Positions 28,650-40,600 of a stretch of 64,000 nucleotides of DNA are shown in pieces. The notes beneath the pieces were generated by a model. That model had not been told where the DNA came from. It saw nothing but the letters and a program-made list of their open reading frames with translations, and did not search any database. The DNA lies in the IMG/VR virus record IMGVR_UViG_3300010885_046520, positions 1 through 64,000 of that record. The stretch is one strand, 5' to 3'. The translations under genes were made by a program, and so were the position numbers. This DNA comes from a virus. The number at the start of each line of letters is the position of its first letter. The first letter of the stretch is position 1.

Positions 28650-30296
28650 TTAATCTGTTATGCACCTTACCCATTCCCATCCTTTAATTTTCGTGAATCT
28701 TCCTTCGGTGGGATTCCAAGTTGAACTATCCTGCTTGATATAAGATTTTACACCGCCGTTGATTGGATTAGATGACATATTCCCCGGATTAAAAGCTTCA
28801 ACTGCTCCTGTAACAGCATTATAATGTTCTACTGGAAATGTTAGATTTTTTAATCCTGTTGGCCTAGGAAATATCGCTTCAAAAGTAACATTTCTAGTAG
28901 CAGCAGTAACTGTTCCCAAGTCTTGTAAAATAGGACCAAGTTTACGACCAAGAACAAAAATAGAAGCAATAATAGGAACAGCAGAAGTATCTTCTATAGT
29001 TAATGTTTCGCTAATTGAACCTGGAATTAAATTAATTGGTCTATTGTTAAAAACCCAATTATAAGTCACAGTACCTTCTGATGGATTAAAACCTTCTTGA
29101 ATACTATATGGAATGGGATTCATTGCATTTTCATATCCATTTGATCGAGTTCTATCGTTTTTGAATGGGCCGTCTTTAAAAAGAGGAGAAAAAAAGCTAC
29201 GATCTCCAGTATTGGCAAAACTATTTACTCTATTCATTATTTCAGGCTTAATACCACTATATCCACTAATAGCAGCAATAAATTTACTATTGTATATTCT
29301 AGTGTCTTTAGTATCTTTGTTATGAAGTTCGGCCAACGAACCACTTAAAGATCCACTAATATATGGTACTTTATCTTTGTTGTATATGTTTCCACTTTGA
29401 AAAGGTTCTAATCCTTTAACTGTGCCTTGAATAGTAACTGTTCTTAACATGGTATTATCTAGAGTATTCTCCACAGAGAAAGTTTCTATATACCCCATTT
29501 TATCATCAGGCATACCCAGCCAAGTATCTGTAACTTTATAAGAACCTTCAGTATCACTAGTATTAACACTTCTAACAAAATTATACAGATATAAGCCCTG
29601 ATCAATAACTCCTGTATATTTGGGGATTCCAGTAAGATGAACATTAACCCAGTATTTTGCATTTTGAACGGCACTTGTTCCTACTCCACTACCTGTTGGT
29701 ATAAATTTACCAACTGCCCCTAATACTCTGGTAATACGATATAGTGGATATATTGAACCGGCACCATATGTTATCTTTCCAAAACCCAAAGAACCAATAT
29801 CTAATGGAGATTTAGCAAAATTATACTCATCAATAGTTTCTATAGTATAATCATCTTGCGTACTACTAACATAGTATATGTTATTTCCTGTATCTACAAC
29901 TTCTGATTGTAATTCTATACTATAGTTTATTGTAGTTGTCCAATTATCCTCTGTTTTATCAGCAGCATATTTAGTAATTTTAATTCCAGAATATACTATA
30001 TTATCCTTAGTAGAATTATCATTCTCTCCACAACCGATAGTTAAATTTTGTCCATCTGAAGAAAAAATCTTTTTCAATCCACTTTCCAAAGTTAGTAAAC
30101 CAGAAAAACCAGAATTCCCGCCGCTAATAGCAGAATAGATTTTCCCCTCTAAATTAATAGTAACAGTAGCTCCAACAGGTCTCCCACCACCATCTCTTTG
30201 TTGTTCTTTAGAGATACTTATTACTGGAACAGGATATCCGCTGGCTCCTTTAAAGCTAAAGGTTCCATATTTTATATATGCTGATGTTGCTGCCAT
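28650..30296 (-). CDS. Tail tip/distal tail-like protein, 548 aa
   Basis: The N-terminal half (KYGTFSFKGASGYPVPVISISKE, then VTINLEGKIYS and SGLLTLESGLKKIF) has the strand pattern of ring-forming distal tail or baseplate proteins, in which a 'SF...P.V.IS' start is followed by an 'ItLxGxI' strand. The C-terminal half is beta-rich, with no cysteine pairs. It is encoded two genes after the tape measure. The SD is AAGGATAA just ahead of the ATG. A structural role is well supported by context; the specific position in the tip is inferred. Confidence 0.6.
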   Translation of the reverse strand: MAATSAYIKYGTFSFKGASGYPVPVISISKEQQRDGGGRPVGATVTINLEGKIYSAISGGNSGFSGLLTLESGLKKIFSSDGQNLTIGCGENDNSTKDNIVYSGIKITKYAADKTEDNWTTTINYSIELQSEVVDTGNNIYYVSSTQDDYTIETIDEYNFAKSPLDIGSLGFGKITYGAGSIYPLYRITRVLGAVGKFIPTGSGVGTSAVQNAKYWVNVHLTGIPKYTGVIDQGLYLYNFVRSVNTSDTEGSYKVTDTWLGMPDDKMGYIETFSVENTLDNTMLRTVTIQGTVKGLEPFQSGNIYNKDKVPYISGSLSGSLAELHNKDTKDTRIYNSKFIAAISGYSGIKPEIMNRVNSFANTGDRSFFSPLFKDGPFKNDRTRSNGYENAMNPIPYSIQEGFNPSEGTVTYNWVFNNRPINLIPGSISETLTIEDTSAVPIIASIFVLGRKLGPILQDLGTVTAATRNVTFEAIFPRPTGLKNLTFPVEHYNAVTGAVEAFNPGNMSSNPINGGVKSYIKQDSSTWNPTEGRFTKIKGWEWVRCITD

Positions 30297-30317
30297 AAAT
30301 TATCCTTAAATTTATTC

Positions 30318-33300
30318 CTAGTTCAAATACAATGGATCAGCACCATAATGATTGAGCTGATTGATTCTTGCTGTGGCTGACCATATTGCAGTATATCCTG
30401 TGGAACCACTAGCAACAATACTCAGTCTAGAGGGATTAGATGCAACTATTTGAGTGCTCAATGACATTCCAGCAGGCATACTATCTCCATAAGTTCTTAC
30501 GCTTTCTGTGCCAAGCTTAGAAAATCTAAGACCACTCACTGTTCTAATTAGAGCCCCTTCAATAAATATACCAGCCCCATATCTAGTCCCATAAGTATTT
30601 TGAGCTATTGTAGTCCCAGATTGCCACATAACAGAAACATCTATTTGATATGCCCAAACTCTATCGTATTCATAATTTTGAGATCCAGAAAAAGCATCCA
30701 AATTGATACAGTTGGTTGAGGTTTCTGTTGTAGAAACTGTGCTTCCAGTTTGTGGTTTTGTCCAATCATTTACTAATGGTCTTACTTGACCACCATCTGT
30801 TGTACGAGTTCTTAAATAGTATTGAGCAAACTGGGATGATCCGTTGTATTTTTCTTCACTAACCTTCAGAGATCCTCCAGCAAAAACATGATTATGTGTT
30901 GTGCGAGTTACTTGTGCTTTATAACCAAATTCTATACCAGCAATAGTACCAGGATCATTAGCTGTTGTGTTTTGATAAACTCTTAAACCACTAGATCCTA
31001 CCCATGCATCTCCACGATAAACTAACATGCTTCCATCAGTCATGTTGGTGCCATCAACAAATTTATTAGTTAAACCAATATCTACTCTGTATGATGAATT
31101 ACCTTGTGAAGTGTAGGTTATATTTGCTGGATATATTCCAGAAAACTGTGTTTTCAAATCTATATCGCTAAAGCTCAAATTCCCATACTGGTCAGTTTTT
31201 AAATAATATCCAGAGACGGTTGCTCCCACACCAAGTTTCAAACTATTAAACCAAGCTGTACCATTAGCATATAATACCACTCCACTGCTATTAGCATTAG
31301 AAATATTATTAGATGAAGCATTGATCATCACTGATCCAGTTGGACTAATATGAAAACCATTTCTATTGCTCCAAGAACCAGAATTAATAACCGAAAATTT
31401 ATTACCTAAGCCACGGTTATTAAATACTGTATCATAATTATCGTTAGAGCTTAGTACGATATTATAAAAGCTATCTGGATTATTAACTAGAACATCATTA
31501 GTAAAGACTCCAGTAGCTCCCAGAGCTAAAATTTGTTGAGAATTGATCCATTTGATGCTGGCATTTCCTGTAGCTAATGAGCCTTCATTTGCAAAAATAA
31601 CACTATTAGGTCTTGTTGTAGTAGAGTTTAATCGTCCACTATTATTAACATATAAGAATGTTCCAGTAAGACTAGGAGATAGATTGATTCCACTACTGAT
31701 TGTTAAATTATTAAATGTGCCAGAATTACCACTAACATTATAAAAATCGATTCTTTGATTACCAAAATTAGTATCTAATAATACTTTAGCAAATTCAACA
31801 CCACCACTACCTCTTATTCTGAATCTGTATGTGGATGCTTCATCATTAACAAATACCCCGGTAGAAGCAATATAAAAACCATTATCTCCCCCCAAATTAA
31901 AATTCATTTGTTTGGTACTAGGACTGTACAATATCTCAGAAATGCCACTAGCAACCTTATCACTTACTCTATACAATAATCCATTATCCGTACCAGAAAT
32001 TCTAACAGGCAACTGCCATGTTCCAACGCCGTTAGTATTAGTTGTTAATACATAAGCGTCTGGAGCAGAAAAACCCACTCTAATTCCGGATGTTGTTGTT
32101 GTTCCACTTACTGATAACTCTGATGTTGGACTATTTGTATTAATACCTACTCTATTATTATTTAAAGAAACATTCAAAACACTAGTATTATCATTACTAG
32201 ACTTAATAATAAAGTTATCTTGTATAGCACCAGAATTGAAGACAACCTTATCATTATCTAATAACATCTTATTAGAATTATTAGTGCCCATATAAAGAGT
32301 ATTATCTGCAACACCACTAATACCGTATCCTAGCACCACATTACGAACACCAGAAACATTATTATTATAACCAACAACAACACCACTACTATACAAATAT
32401 CTATTATTAGTGCCAATAACTATATTATTAGAACCATAGATTGGATTCGTTTCAGTACCACCAGCCCCACCCATTCGTTGATATGGCATTACTAAACCAC
32501 TAATTACGGATGTATTGGGACTATTATTATCATCAAAAGCAGTATTGATAGAATAATATCCATTAGTAGTATCAACAGACATTGGTGAACCAATAGATAT
32601 GGTAGTGGTTTCATCAATAGTATTTTCTGTTACATTAACAATATCTCTAATGAAAGTATTTGAAACAGATGGTGAGCTTTGAACGTAAAATAAAATCTTA
32701 TCACCGGCTATATATTGTGACAATAATCCACGGGTGGGAATTGTTATATTGAGTCCAGCACTATCTAAAGTACATTTGTCTCTGGTGGAACCTAAAGTAT
32801 TATTACGACCATATACTATATTATTGATACCGTGTAAATTATTTGATGTTCCAATAATGATTCCACTTGATACTGCCTGATTATATCCTAATACAATATT
32901 TCCACTACCAAAAACATCCATTTTATTATTTGTGGTGTTAAAAACTATAGACTCTTGACCAACAGCTAGTATCTTAGATCCAACAGCACCTAATTGATCA
33001 CCGACCAAGAAATTAGAATTGCCAATTGCATAAGCGTTGGAAGTATTTTTTAAGTTATTATAGGAACCAACAGAACTAATATTAGAACCAGAAGCAACAT
33101 TTTTATTACCCAAAATAACATTACTATTACCAGATAATACCAAATTATTAATACCAGCAACAATAGAATTATTAACTGTTCCAGCTGTTCTAGCAGGGTT
33201 ACCGCTAATGGCTCCATCTGAAGAGATATAAGCTCCAGTTTGATTATTCAGTATGCCTACAATTAAATTATTATTACTAATGGGTGGGACAGCATTAATG

Positions 33301-34646
33301 CTACCCAATACTAAATTGTTAGAGACAGTACCACTTAAATTATTAGTATTGCCAACAACTAAAGAACCATTGATATCCTTAAGAGTATTAGACTGACCAA
33401 TAAGTAATAGTTTGGATGGGGCTCCACTAGCAAAATTATTATTGATACCTAAAAGAATACTTTGATCCAGACCAGAGCTTGTAGAATTACCTAATCCAAT
33501 AACAATAGACTTGCTTGTATCTTGTAAATTAATATTATTGCCAACAAAAATACCACTAGAAATATTAGTTATATTTTGATCAGAACCAATACAGATAAGT
33601 TTGGTGCCGGTAATTACATCTGAACTGCCATATACTTTATTAGAGTTACCACTTAAACTAACTTTAGAACCAACTACGCTATTATCATTACCAAATATAG
33701 TATTAATATTACCAATATAAATATTGTTGTCGCCAGTATTACTTACATAAGAACCCAAAACAACACCAGATGCTCCAGAACCAACTCCAACTTGAACTAA
33801 TCCAACATTTGTAGAAACATTAAGATTGTTATTCCTTCCTAAAAGAATATTATAGTTACCAGTAATACTACTAGAATTACCAACAAAAATATTAGATAAC
33901 CCAGTTAAACTAACTGAGTCACCCAGAGCAGTATTATTTGAACCAATTAATCTAGAGTTATTTACTAGAGCAAAAACTTTGGCTCCATTAAAATAGTTTG
34001 AACTACCAACAACTATGCCAGTATTAGATATTCCTGTGTTACTTGAGCCGACAGTTGTTAATCCAACACCAGTTACAGAATTGCCAACACCTAAGACTGT
34101 GTATGTATAACCAGAAACGCTGTTGCCACCACCCAGCACAACATTTCTTAAATTAGCACTAAATACTGGTTTATTTGTTCCTTTATCGTCAACAGTGAAT
34201 AGTATTTCGCCACTAGTAGATCCCGTAATAGGATCTAAAATTTTGGACATTATTTGTCCGTAAACAATTTCGTTATAATTAGTGTCTCGTCCAGCCAAAT
34301 TAATAGTAGCTGGATAGCTGCCAGATAATGGAGCAGTTTGGGGGTTGTGTACTAATAGGAGGGTGACACCTGTGGGGCAATTTGTAATACTCTCAACAAT
34401 TAAGCCATCTTTAGCACATGGGGCGACCACATGCAAAACAGCATCTGGTAATCCTGTACCAATTCCTAGTCTGCCAGTTGAGGCATCAAAATGTACTAGT
34501 CCATTACCGGTACCACGAATGCTAAAATCAATATCTTGTTTGAGAGCATTAAAAGAGGTGCTAATACCAGAAGTTTCTGATAAGATAATTGATGGATTAA
34601 CGCCAGAACCAACATAGAGTGTGCCGGATACTGTTTGATTGCTCAT
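30318..34646 (-). CDS. Tail fibre with YadA-like beta-roll repeats, 1,442 aa
   Basis: The N-terminal 130 residues include LGIGTGLPDAVLHV, the 'xxGIGTxxPxxxLxV' motif common in tail fibres; a second copy is VGINTNSPTSELSV. Residues about 170-790 are a long run of short repeats such as VGSSN, LGRNNN and VVGNTNN, as in trimeric autotransporter heads that form a left-handed beta-roll. The C-terminal part is beta-rich without a recognisable S74 chaperone. It probably forms a long trimeric fibre that contacts the host. It starts 12 bases after the tape measure stop, with an AAGGGG SD. Confidence 0.75.
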   Translation of the reverse strand: MSNQTVSGTLYVGSGVNPSIILSETSGISTSFNALKQDIDFSIRGTGNGLVHFDASTGRLGIGTGLPDAVLHVVAPCAKDGLIVESITNCPTGVTLLLVHNPQTAPLSGSYPATINLAGRDTNYNEIVYGQIMSKILDPITGSTSGEILFTVDDKGTNKPVFSANLRNVVLGGGNSVSGYTYTVLGVGNSVTGVGLTTVGSSNTGISNTGIVVGSSNYFNGAKVFALVNNSRLIGSNNTALGDSVSLTGLSNIFVGNSSSITGNYNILLGRNNNLNVSTNVGLVQVGVGSGASGVVLGSYVSNTGDNNIYIGNINTIFGNDNSVVGSKVSLSGNSNKVYGSSDVITGTKLICIGSDQNITNISSGIFVGNNINLQDTSKSIVIGLGNSTSSGLDQSILLGINNNFASGAPSKLLLIGQSNTLKDINGSLVVGNTNNLSGTVSNNLVLGSINAVPPISNNNLIVGILNNQTGAYISSDGAISGNPARTAGTVNNSIVAGINNLVLSGNSNVILGNKNVASGSNISSVGSYNNLKNTSNAYAIGNSNFLVGDQLGAVGSKILAVGQESIVFNTTNNKMDVFGSGNIVLGYNQAVSSGIIIGTSNNLHGINNIVYGRNNTLGSTRDKCTLDSAGLNITIPTRGLLSQYIAGDKILFYVQSSPSVSNTFIRDIVNVTENTIDETTTISIGSPMSVDTTNGYYSINTAFDDNNSPNTSVISGLVMPYQRMGGAGGTETNPIYGSNNIVIGTNNRYLYSSGVVVGYNNNVSGVRNVVLGYGISGVADNTLYMGTNNSNKMLLDNDKVVFNSGAIQDNFIIKSSNDNTSVLNVSLNNNRVGINTNSPTSELSVSGTTTTSGIRVGFSAPDAYVLTTNTNGVGTWQLPVRISGTDNGLLYRVSDKVASGISEILYSPSTKQMNFNLGGDNGFYIASTGVFVNDEASTYRFRIRGSGGVEFAKVLLDTNFGNQRIDFYNVSGNSGTFNNLTISSGINLSPSLTGTFLYVNNSGRLNSTTTRPNSVIFANEGSLATGNASIKWINSQQILALGATGVFTNDVLVNNPDSFYNIVLSSNDNYDTVFNNRGLGNKFSVINSGSWSNRNGFHISPTGSVMINASSNNISNANSSGVVLYANGTAWFNSLKLGVGATVSGYYLKTDQYGNLSFSDIDLKTQFSGIYPANITYTSQGNSSYRVDIGLTNKFVDGTNMTDGSMLVYRGDAWVGSSGLRVYQNTTANDPGTIAGIEFGYKAQVTRTTHNHVFAGGSLKVSEEKYNGSSQFAQYYLRTRTTDGGQVRPLVNDWTKPQTGSTVSTTETSTNCINLDAFSGSQNYEYDRVWAYQIDVSVMWQSGTTIAQNTYGTRYGAGIFIEGALIRTVSGLRFSKLGTESVRTYGDSMPAGMSLSTQIVASNPSRLSIVASGSTGYTAIWSATARINQLNHYGADPLYLN
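32270..34140 (-). repeat. YadA-head-like short repeats in the fibre gene
   Basis: The protein repeats a unit of about 14-16 residues built on [VIL]-[VIL]-G-x-x-N-x-[VIL]-x-G, over roughly 620 residues. The unit varies in sequence but keeps the glycine and asparagine turns. It is read here on the - strand; the + strand shows many ATTATT/ACCAAC-type echoes. Such runs can grow or shrink by recombination. Confidence 0.65.
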
Positions 34647-34658
34647 TATAATTACCCC

Positions 34659-37600
34659 TTATACTTGGAGTACTCCTTCTGTTTTCATTGCTAGTTTGTT
34701 CATGGCTCCGTTAACTTGATCTAGGATCATTCTCTGAATAGGTTCTTGCATATTAGCAAATACTGATGCTCCATTAATAACAACTTCTACTCTGTGTGTA
34801 CCTTGTAGATTAACTTGTTCTGGTATTTTAATCTGTTCAAGTTGACCAATAAATCTATTGAAAGTGCTGGTAAACTGGCTTAATCCGTCTAATTGACCTC
34901 TGCTATTATTATTTACACCACCACCGACTGGAGTTGCCCCCATGCTTTGAATCATGTTTTCTAAAGCCATACCAAATTGGGTTAATACTTGATTACTTCC
35001 AGTTAATAAAGTTCCAAATATCGCTAATTGTTTATCAACATCTCCAGCATGTTGAGGATCAAAAGCTGCTTGAGCAGCCATATTTACTCTTTGGCTCATT
35101 TGGGGATTCATCTGTTGATTACCCTGAGTAAACATTGCCTGATTTTGTTGTTGGTTCTGTTGGTTTGTCTGATTCCCTTGAGGAGGAGCTTGTTGAATCT
35201 GTCTTGGTATTCCTCTATATTTATATTCTTCAGCTTTATTTATTTGTGCTTCTTTTACTCTCTCGCCCAATGCTTTTCTTTCAGCTTCTATACTATCTCT
35301 AGTCTGTTTTCTCTCTGCTTCTATTGCTGCTAGTCTTAGTTGATCTAATTGTCTTCTTTCATCTCTGTCTTGTGTATATTTTCGTTTTTTAGGAGTTTCT
35401 CCACCTGACTCTAAGTATACTACTCCACCACTAGAAAATCCTTGGGCTCCACTATTAATACTCTTTAACAGAGGTAGATTTTGCTGAGTGGCCTGACGAT
35501 TAACAACAAACTCTCCTGGGGTCAACATTGCTGGTACAGTGTCTGTGCCTCTTGGCTGATAAGGAATCAACATTCCATTATTAGCATAAACCACCCCACC
35601 TCTAGCCTTAGCTAATACATCAATATTACTAGGAGCTAAATTGTCTGAACCAATATATTTAATAGCTGATCCAGGTGGCATAGTTTCAAAAAATCCTTCT
35701 CTAAATTTTTGAAGCATCTCTGGATTTCTTTTTCCTATAAACTTCATAATTTGGGATAGAACTTCACCATCTCTTGTTACTGCATCTGTACTATCATATA
35801 TTGCTCGTCTGCTTGGTAGTCTAGTCTGCTGTTGCATTAGCCAACTATCTGCAAGACCTCCCCCTCCACTATTTGGACTAGCAAATGTTTGTGTTTGAAT
35901 ACCTCTTAAGGTTTTACCAGATGGATCTTGTAATTCTAGTTTCTTTAATAACGGGGAATATTTCATATCAGATAATACTGATTGTACTTGGTCAAAATTA
36001 TCATGTAACCAACGAGCCACATAAGATTTATTTAGCTCATAATCAAGATCAAATCTTGATGGGTCTAATGTTTCATCAAATTTAACAATCATGGGTTTAC
36101 CACGAGTATCTGCTCCTGTAAGTGTTCCTTGCATAATAGATCTGGCGTGTTTTTCAGCTGCTTCCCTACTAGTGTAGGTGTACAAGCCTTGACCTTGTCC
36201 GTACCCCTTTGCAATACTACTTTTACCACCTTCTTTTTGAAAACTTTTTAAAATAGAGTCTTCTAAGCCAGTATTACTAGCATGAAAAAGAGGTACAGTT
36301 TTAGAAGCTTTGGGCACATCTAATGGCGCACTAGATTTAGTAATAGGAGTTTTTGCTCCTCTGATACTTTGTCTTGAACCAGCGTTGGTTGTTGTAGCAC
36401 CTCCAGCCACAGCTGCTTCAGCAATATCAGTAAACATATTCCAAGCTGCACCAGCTCTTTCTAAAAAAGAAGCTCCTAATAATCCTGGTCCTGCTGGTGG
36501 ACCATAAGCACTAATTTCTCCTGTTGGAGTATGCCACTGTCTCCCACTATTATCTGTAGTTATTTTTGCTCGTTGTGTTTGTAATTTTGCCTGTTGATTA
36601 GCAAAGTCTAATTCTCCTTGGGTTGGAGTCATTTCTGGCATATAGTTCTGATTTTGTTGACCTAGTCTTGGATCCATTAATCGTGATCCTGGAACCAACA
36701 CACCATTTTGAGCATAAACTATGCCACCCTGAGATTTAAATTGACCAAATGCTTTTGCTTTAGAGGATGGTATTGGTGTGACAGGTGTTGGGCTTACGGG
36801 CTTAACTAAATCGCCATAGCCTTGTTGCTCAATTTCATATGAGGTTGTTGGTCTTCTAATATAGTCTTCACCAACACCAGACTCAACTCTAGTAGTATCT
36901 GTTATAAGACTTGGTTTCTTAGTATAACCATTTTCTCCAGCACTAATATCAGGATGTTTTTCTAATTTTTTCCATAATTTTTTAGCATCTGGAGTTTGAC
37001 TATCGTCAGGTATTACAGAACCACCTATTTTAGTGATATACTCTATAATAGCATGATATAAACTTTCTCCATATCCTTTTTTGGCTAATGATGTTTCTAT
37101 TTTAAATGTTTTTTGATTATCTATCGGTTTTGCAGAAACTCTTCCCCATCCTTGGTTAGCGGATCCAGTTTTTGGATCTTCATAAAAAGCAATTATCTCT
37201 CTTGCATCTTCTCCAAATACTTCTGAATTAAACTTGTCTGCATTTGTATTATCGTATGGACTTAGAATGCGAATTTTATTACTTGCTGGAGCTCCAGGAA
37301 CATCTGGAGTTTGTGGTTTATTTTGTTGAGCAAGGAGAGACTGTTGGAGCTTGATCATAACTTTTTGTTTAGCATCTTCTAATACTCCACGAGCTGTTTC
37401 TATTAAGAATCCACCTCTAGATTGTGCTAGTTTTGGATCAGTATCTGCTTGAGTTAAATTAAAATTAGTATGTCTAGACAAAAATTCAGCAGCAGCAGAC
37501 TCGCTTTCAGGTTGATAGAAATTACCAGTTCCTTCGACTTTAGCACCATATGTGCCTCCAACTTTTTGTTCAGCAGTACCAATTAAACCTCTATCTTTGT

Positions 37601-40600
37601 ATCGGGAGGCATTCATTTCATCTACTGGTCCAAGATTAACACGTTCAAATTTACCCATTTCTGAACGAAAATTACTTAATAGTACTTCTTTTAATGCTGT
37701 TTGTATATTTTCTCTACCAATAGTATCTCTAACCCCCATACGACCAACAGGCTGTTGCGCAACACCAGGGGCTTTTGCTCCTATTCCGGTAATGCCAATC
37801 TCTTGATCTCCAAACAATAAATTAGTACGATTAAATGTTTTTGGTAATTCACCAGATGTTCCAGTTAGTTGATATAATGTTTCAACTAAACTATCAAAAA
37901 CTGGTTGAGGATATTGAATAAGTCTCTGTATCGAATCAATATCAAAATCTTTTGTTTCAATAAATTTAGAAAAAGTTGGTTTAGCTTGAGGTTTTATAAA
38001 AGAGCTTGCACCTGTTATTTTATTAGTATCAACTGTTCTGTTGGAAGCAAAGTCATATTCTGATGAATTCTTAGCCGAAGTATATGCTGCATCTAATGTT
38101 TGTTGATGACTTCGTACTCTGTAGCTAGCAATTTCATCTGCTCTTTCTTCTAAGCTTCTATAGACAGGTAAACCCTGCTGGTTTCTTGATTTAGTATCTG
38201 GTCTAAGAGTACCCTCTTTTTCTTGTTTTTGATATTCTGCAAGTTGTTCTTTGGCCCATTGAGTTTTTAGTTTCTCTAATCTTTTGAATTCAATATCTCT
38301 AGCATCTTTTAGAGATTTTTGATATTCTGCCAATGTTCGACTTTGAGACATAGTTTTACTTGGATCAAATACTTGCGCCGTAGCTTGTGTGTCAGTTGAG
38401 GTAAGACCAGTTCCTTTTACTCCTCCAGCTTTTGGATTAGCAGCGCCGCGAGTGCCCAAATCTTCAAAACCCAAAGGAGCTCTTTCTGGTCGTGGGGCTG
38501 GTAATACTACTGGTTGTTTAAGCAGAGGGGTTTTTGCTCTTGGTACTCTTGTTTGTGGTGATGGTTTAGGTCCTGCTCCGGGTAAACCAAAAAGAAAACT
38601 TCCTACAATATCACTAAACATATTCATTCTCTCATGGAATGGAGCACCCAATGGCCCTGGTCCTGGTGGTGGTCCATAAGCACTTATAACACCTTCTGGA
38701 GCATTCCAATCAAATCCTTCAGCATCTCTATTTGCTACATGAGCTTGTTGTTGTCTACGTGCCCAATCTAATTCTCCTTGAGTTGGAGTCATTTCCGGCA
38801 TATCACTCTGATTTTGTTGGCCCAATCTTGGATCCATTATTCTTGGAACTAGCGTACCTTCATGAGCATAAATTATCCCACCCTTAGAATATGTGGTAGC
38901 ATTCGCATCTTCTGGATCAAAATCTTTAATCATCTTTTCAAGTCTATCACCCTTGACTCCCGGATAATTTTCTTTCATCCAAGTTCTAAAATTAACTGCT
39001 GGTGAACCACCAACAGCATCGGAATAATTACCATATTCATTCCAATACTGCCGGGAATTTCTCAACTGAGAGGATTCCTCAGGGTTACCCCAATTTTTTA
39101 AAATACTTGCTATTCTGGCTTCCTGTCTTGCTTTCTCTATTTGTTCTGGTGTTAGTTTAGCTTTATTACTCTGTTTGTCTTTTCTTTTGATACCTGCCAC
39201 TTGTTTTCTTCTTAACTTCTCATTTTCATAGTCTGCTTTTCTTTGTGCTCTTATATCTTCTAAACTAGGTTTATTTATTTGTCTACCATCTTGAGCATAA
39301 ACAACTCCACCATTAGAATAAAGTTCAGCCATTCTCATGGCCATCATAGTTTCATATTTATCCTTAAACATAGTATAAAAATCTAAATCTTCTGTTGCAA
39401 ATCCAGAATCTTCTGATCTATTTAATGAATTACGATTAGCTAAGAAATAGTGATATGCCTGTTCAACAGTTTTATATGGCACTGGTTTATTTGCAGACAC
39501 TAGTGCTTGTTGATGTCTTTTCATTATTTGTCTAACCGCTCCAAGCCTAGCATCAATTTCAAATGGCCTAGTTAAATATTCTGCTCTAGACATGCTTATA
39601 GGATTGTTTGGATACTTTGCATTATAAACTTGAACAGCCCAATCTAGATCTTCGTTTGTCATAAAAGTTTCAGATCGTTGCGATTCATCAGTACTTCCAA
39701 AAGCAGCATGTCTCATCTCGTGCATTAATAGTCCGTATGAGCCCTTTTTAGGATCAACATGAATTACTTCTTGTCCTTCTTTTCCCATTAAAGATCCACT
39801 AAATCTGGTGTCAAAAGGAGGCTGATAGTGAGTGCGTATTTTAGTATCTAATTTATGTCTTTCAACATAAGGAAAAGCTCTTCGATATTGTAAATGATCT
39901 AATTTCCCTAATGGTTGACTTTTAAGTTCTTCATCGTTGCTTATGGCAGCATTATATCCTTCTGCAACTGCTTTGTCTAATTCTGCTTTTGATCCGTAAG
40001 CTGGTGTTCTAGGACTAAATTTTGCTGGTAGTCCTTTGCCAAGAGCAACGTCTTCAAAAGATAAGTCTTGGGAAGGTATATGCTTGCCTTTTTCAGCATA
40101 AATTACACCTCCTTTGTCTTTATTAATAGCTTGTAATAATGGTAAATTTTGACTAGTTGCCTTAGCATTAACAACAAACTCACCAGGAGTTAGCATTGCT
40201 GGTACAGTATCCGTGCCTTTGGGCTGATAATTTATTAATTTACCAGCTGATGCATATACTATACCACCCTTACTAAATTGAGCACCTGCGCCACCCGGAT
40301 TAACCGGAAGATTACCTGCACCGGGAGGAGCACCGGGAAGAGGAGGACCATTTTGAGCACCAGCAGGAGGAGCAGGGGGTATCATAGGTGGAGCAGCTGC
40401 TAGAAGCAGCAATCTATCTAATTTAGCATCCATTCTGTTAGATAATGCAAAATGAGCAGTGGATAGTTCATAATGGGTTGAGTCTCTATCCATCATGTAT
40501 CCTAGACTATCAGAAGTCTGTGATAAATTTGTTTTATTCTGTTTCTTCAAATCATCAGTGTTTTTGAGTAATCTTTGCTCGGTAACATCTACCTTATCAA

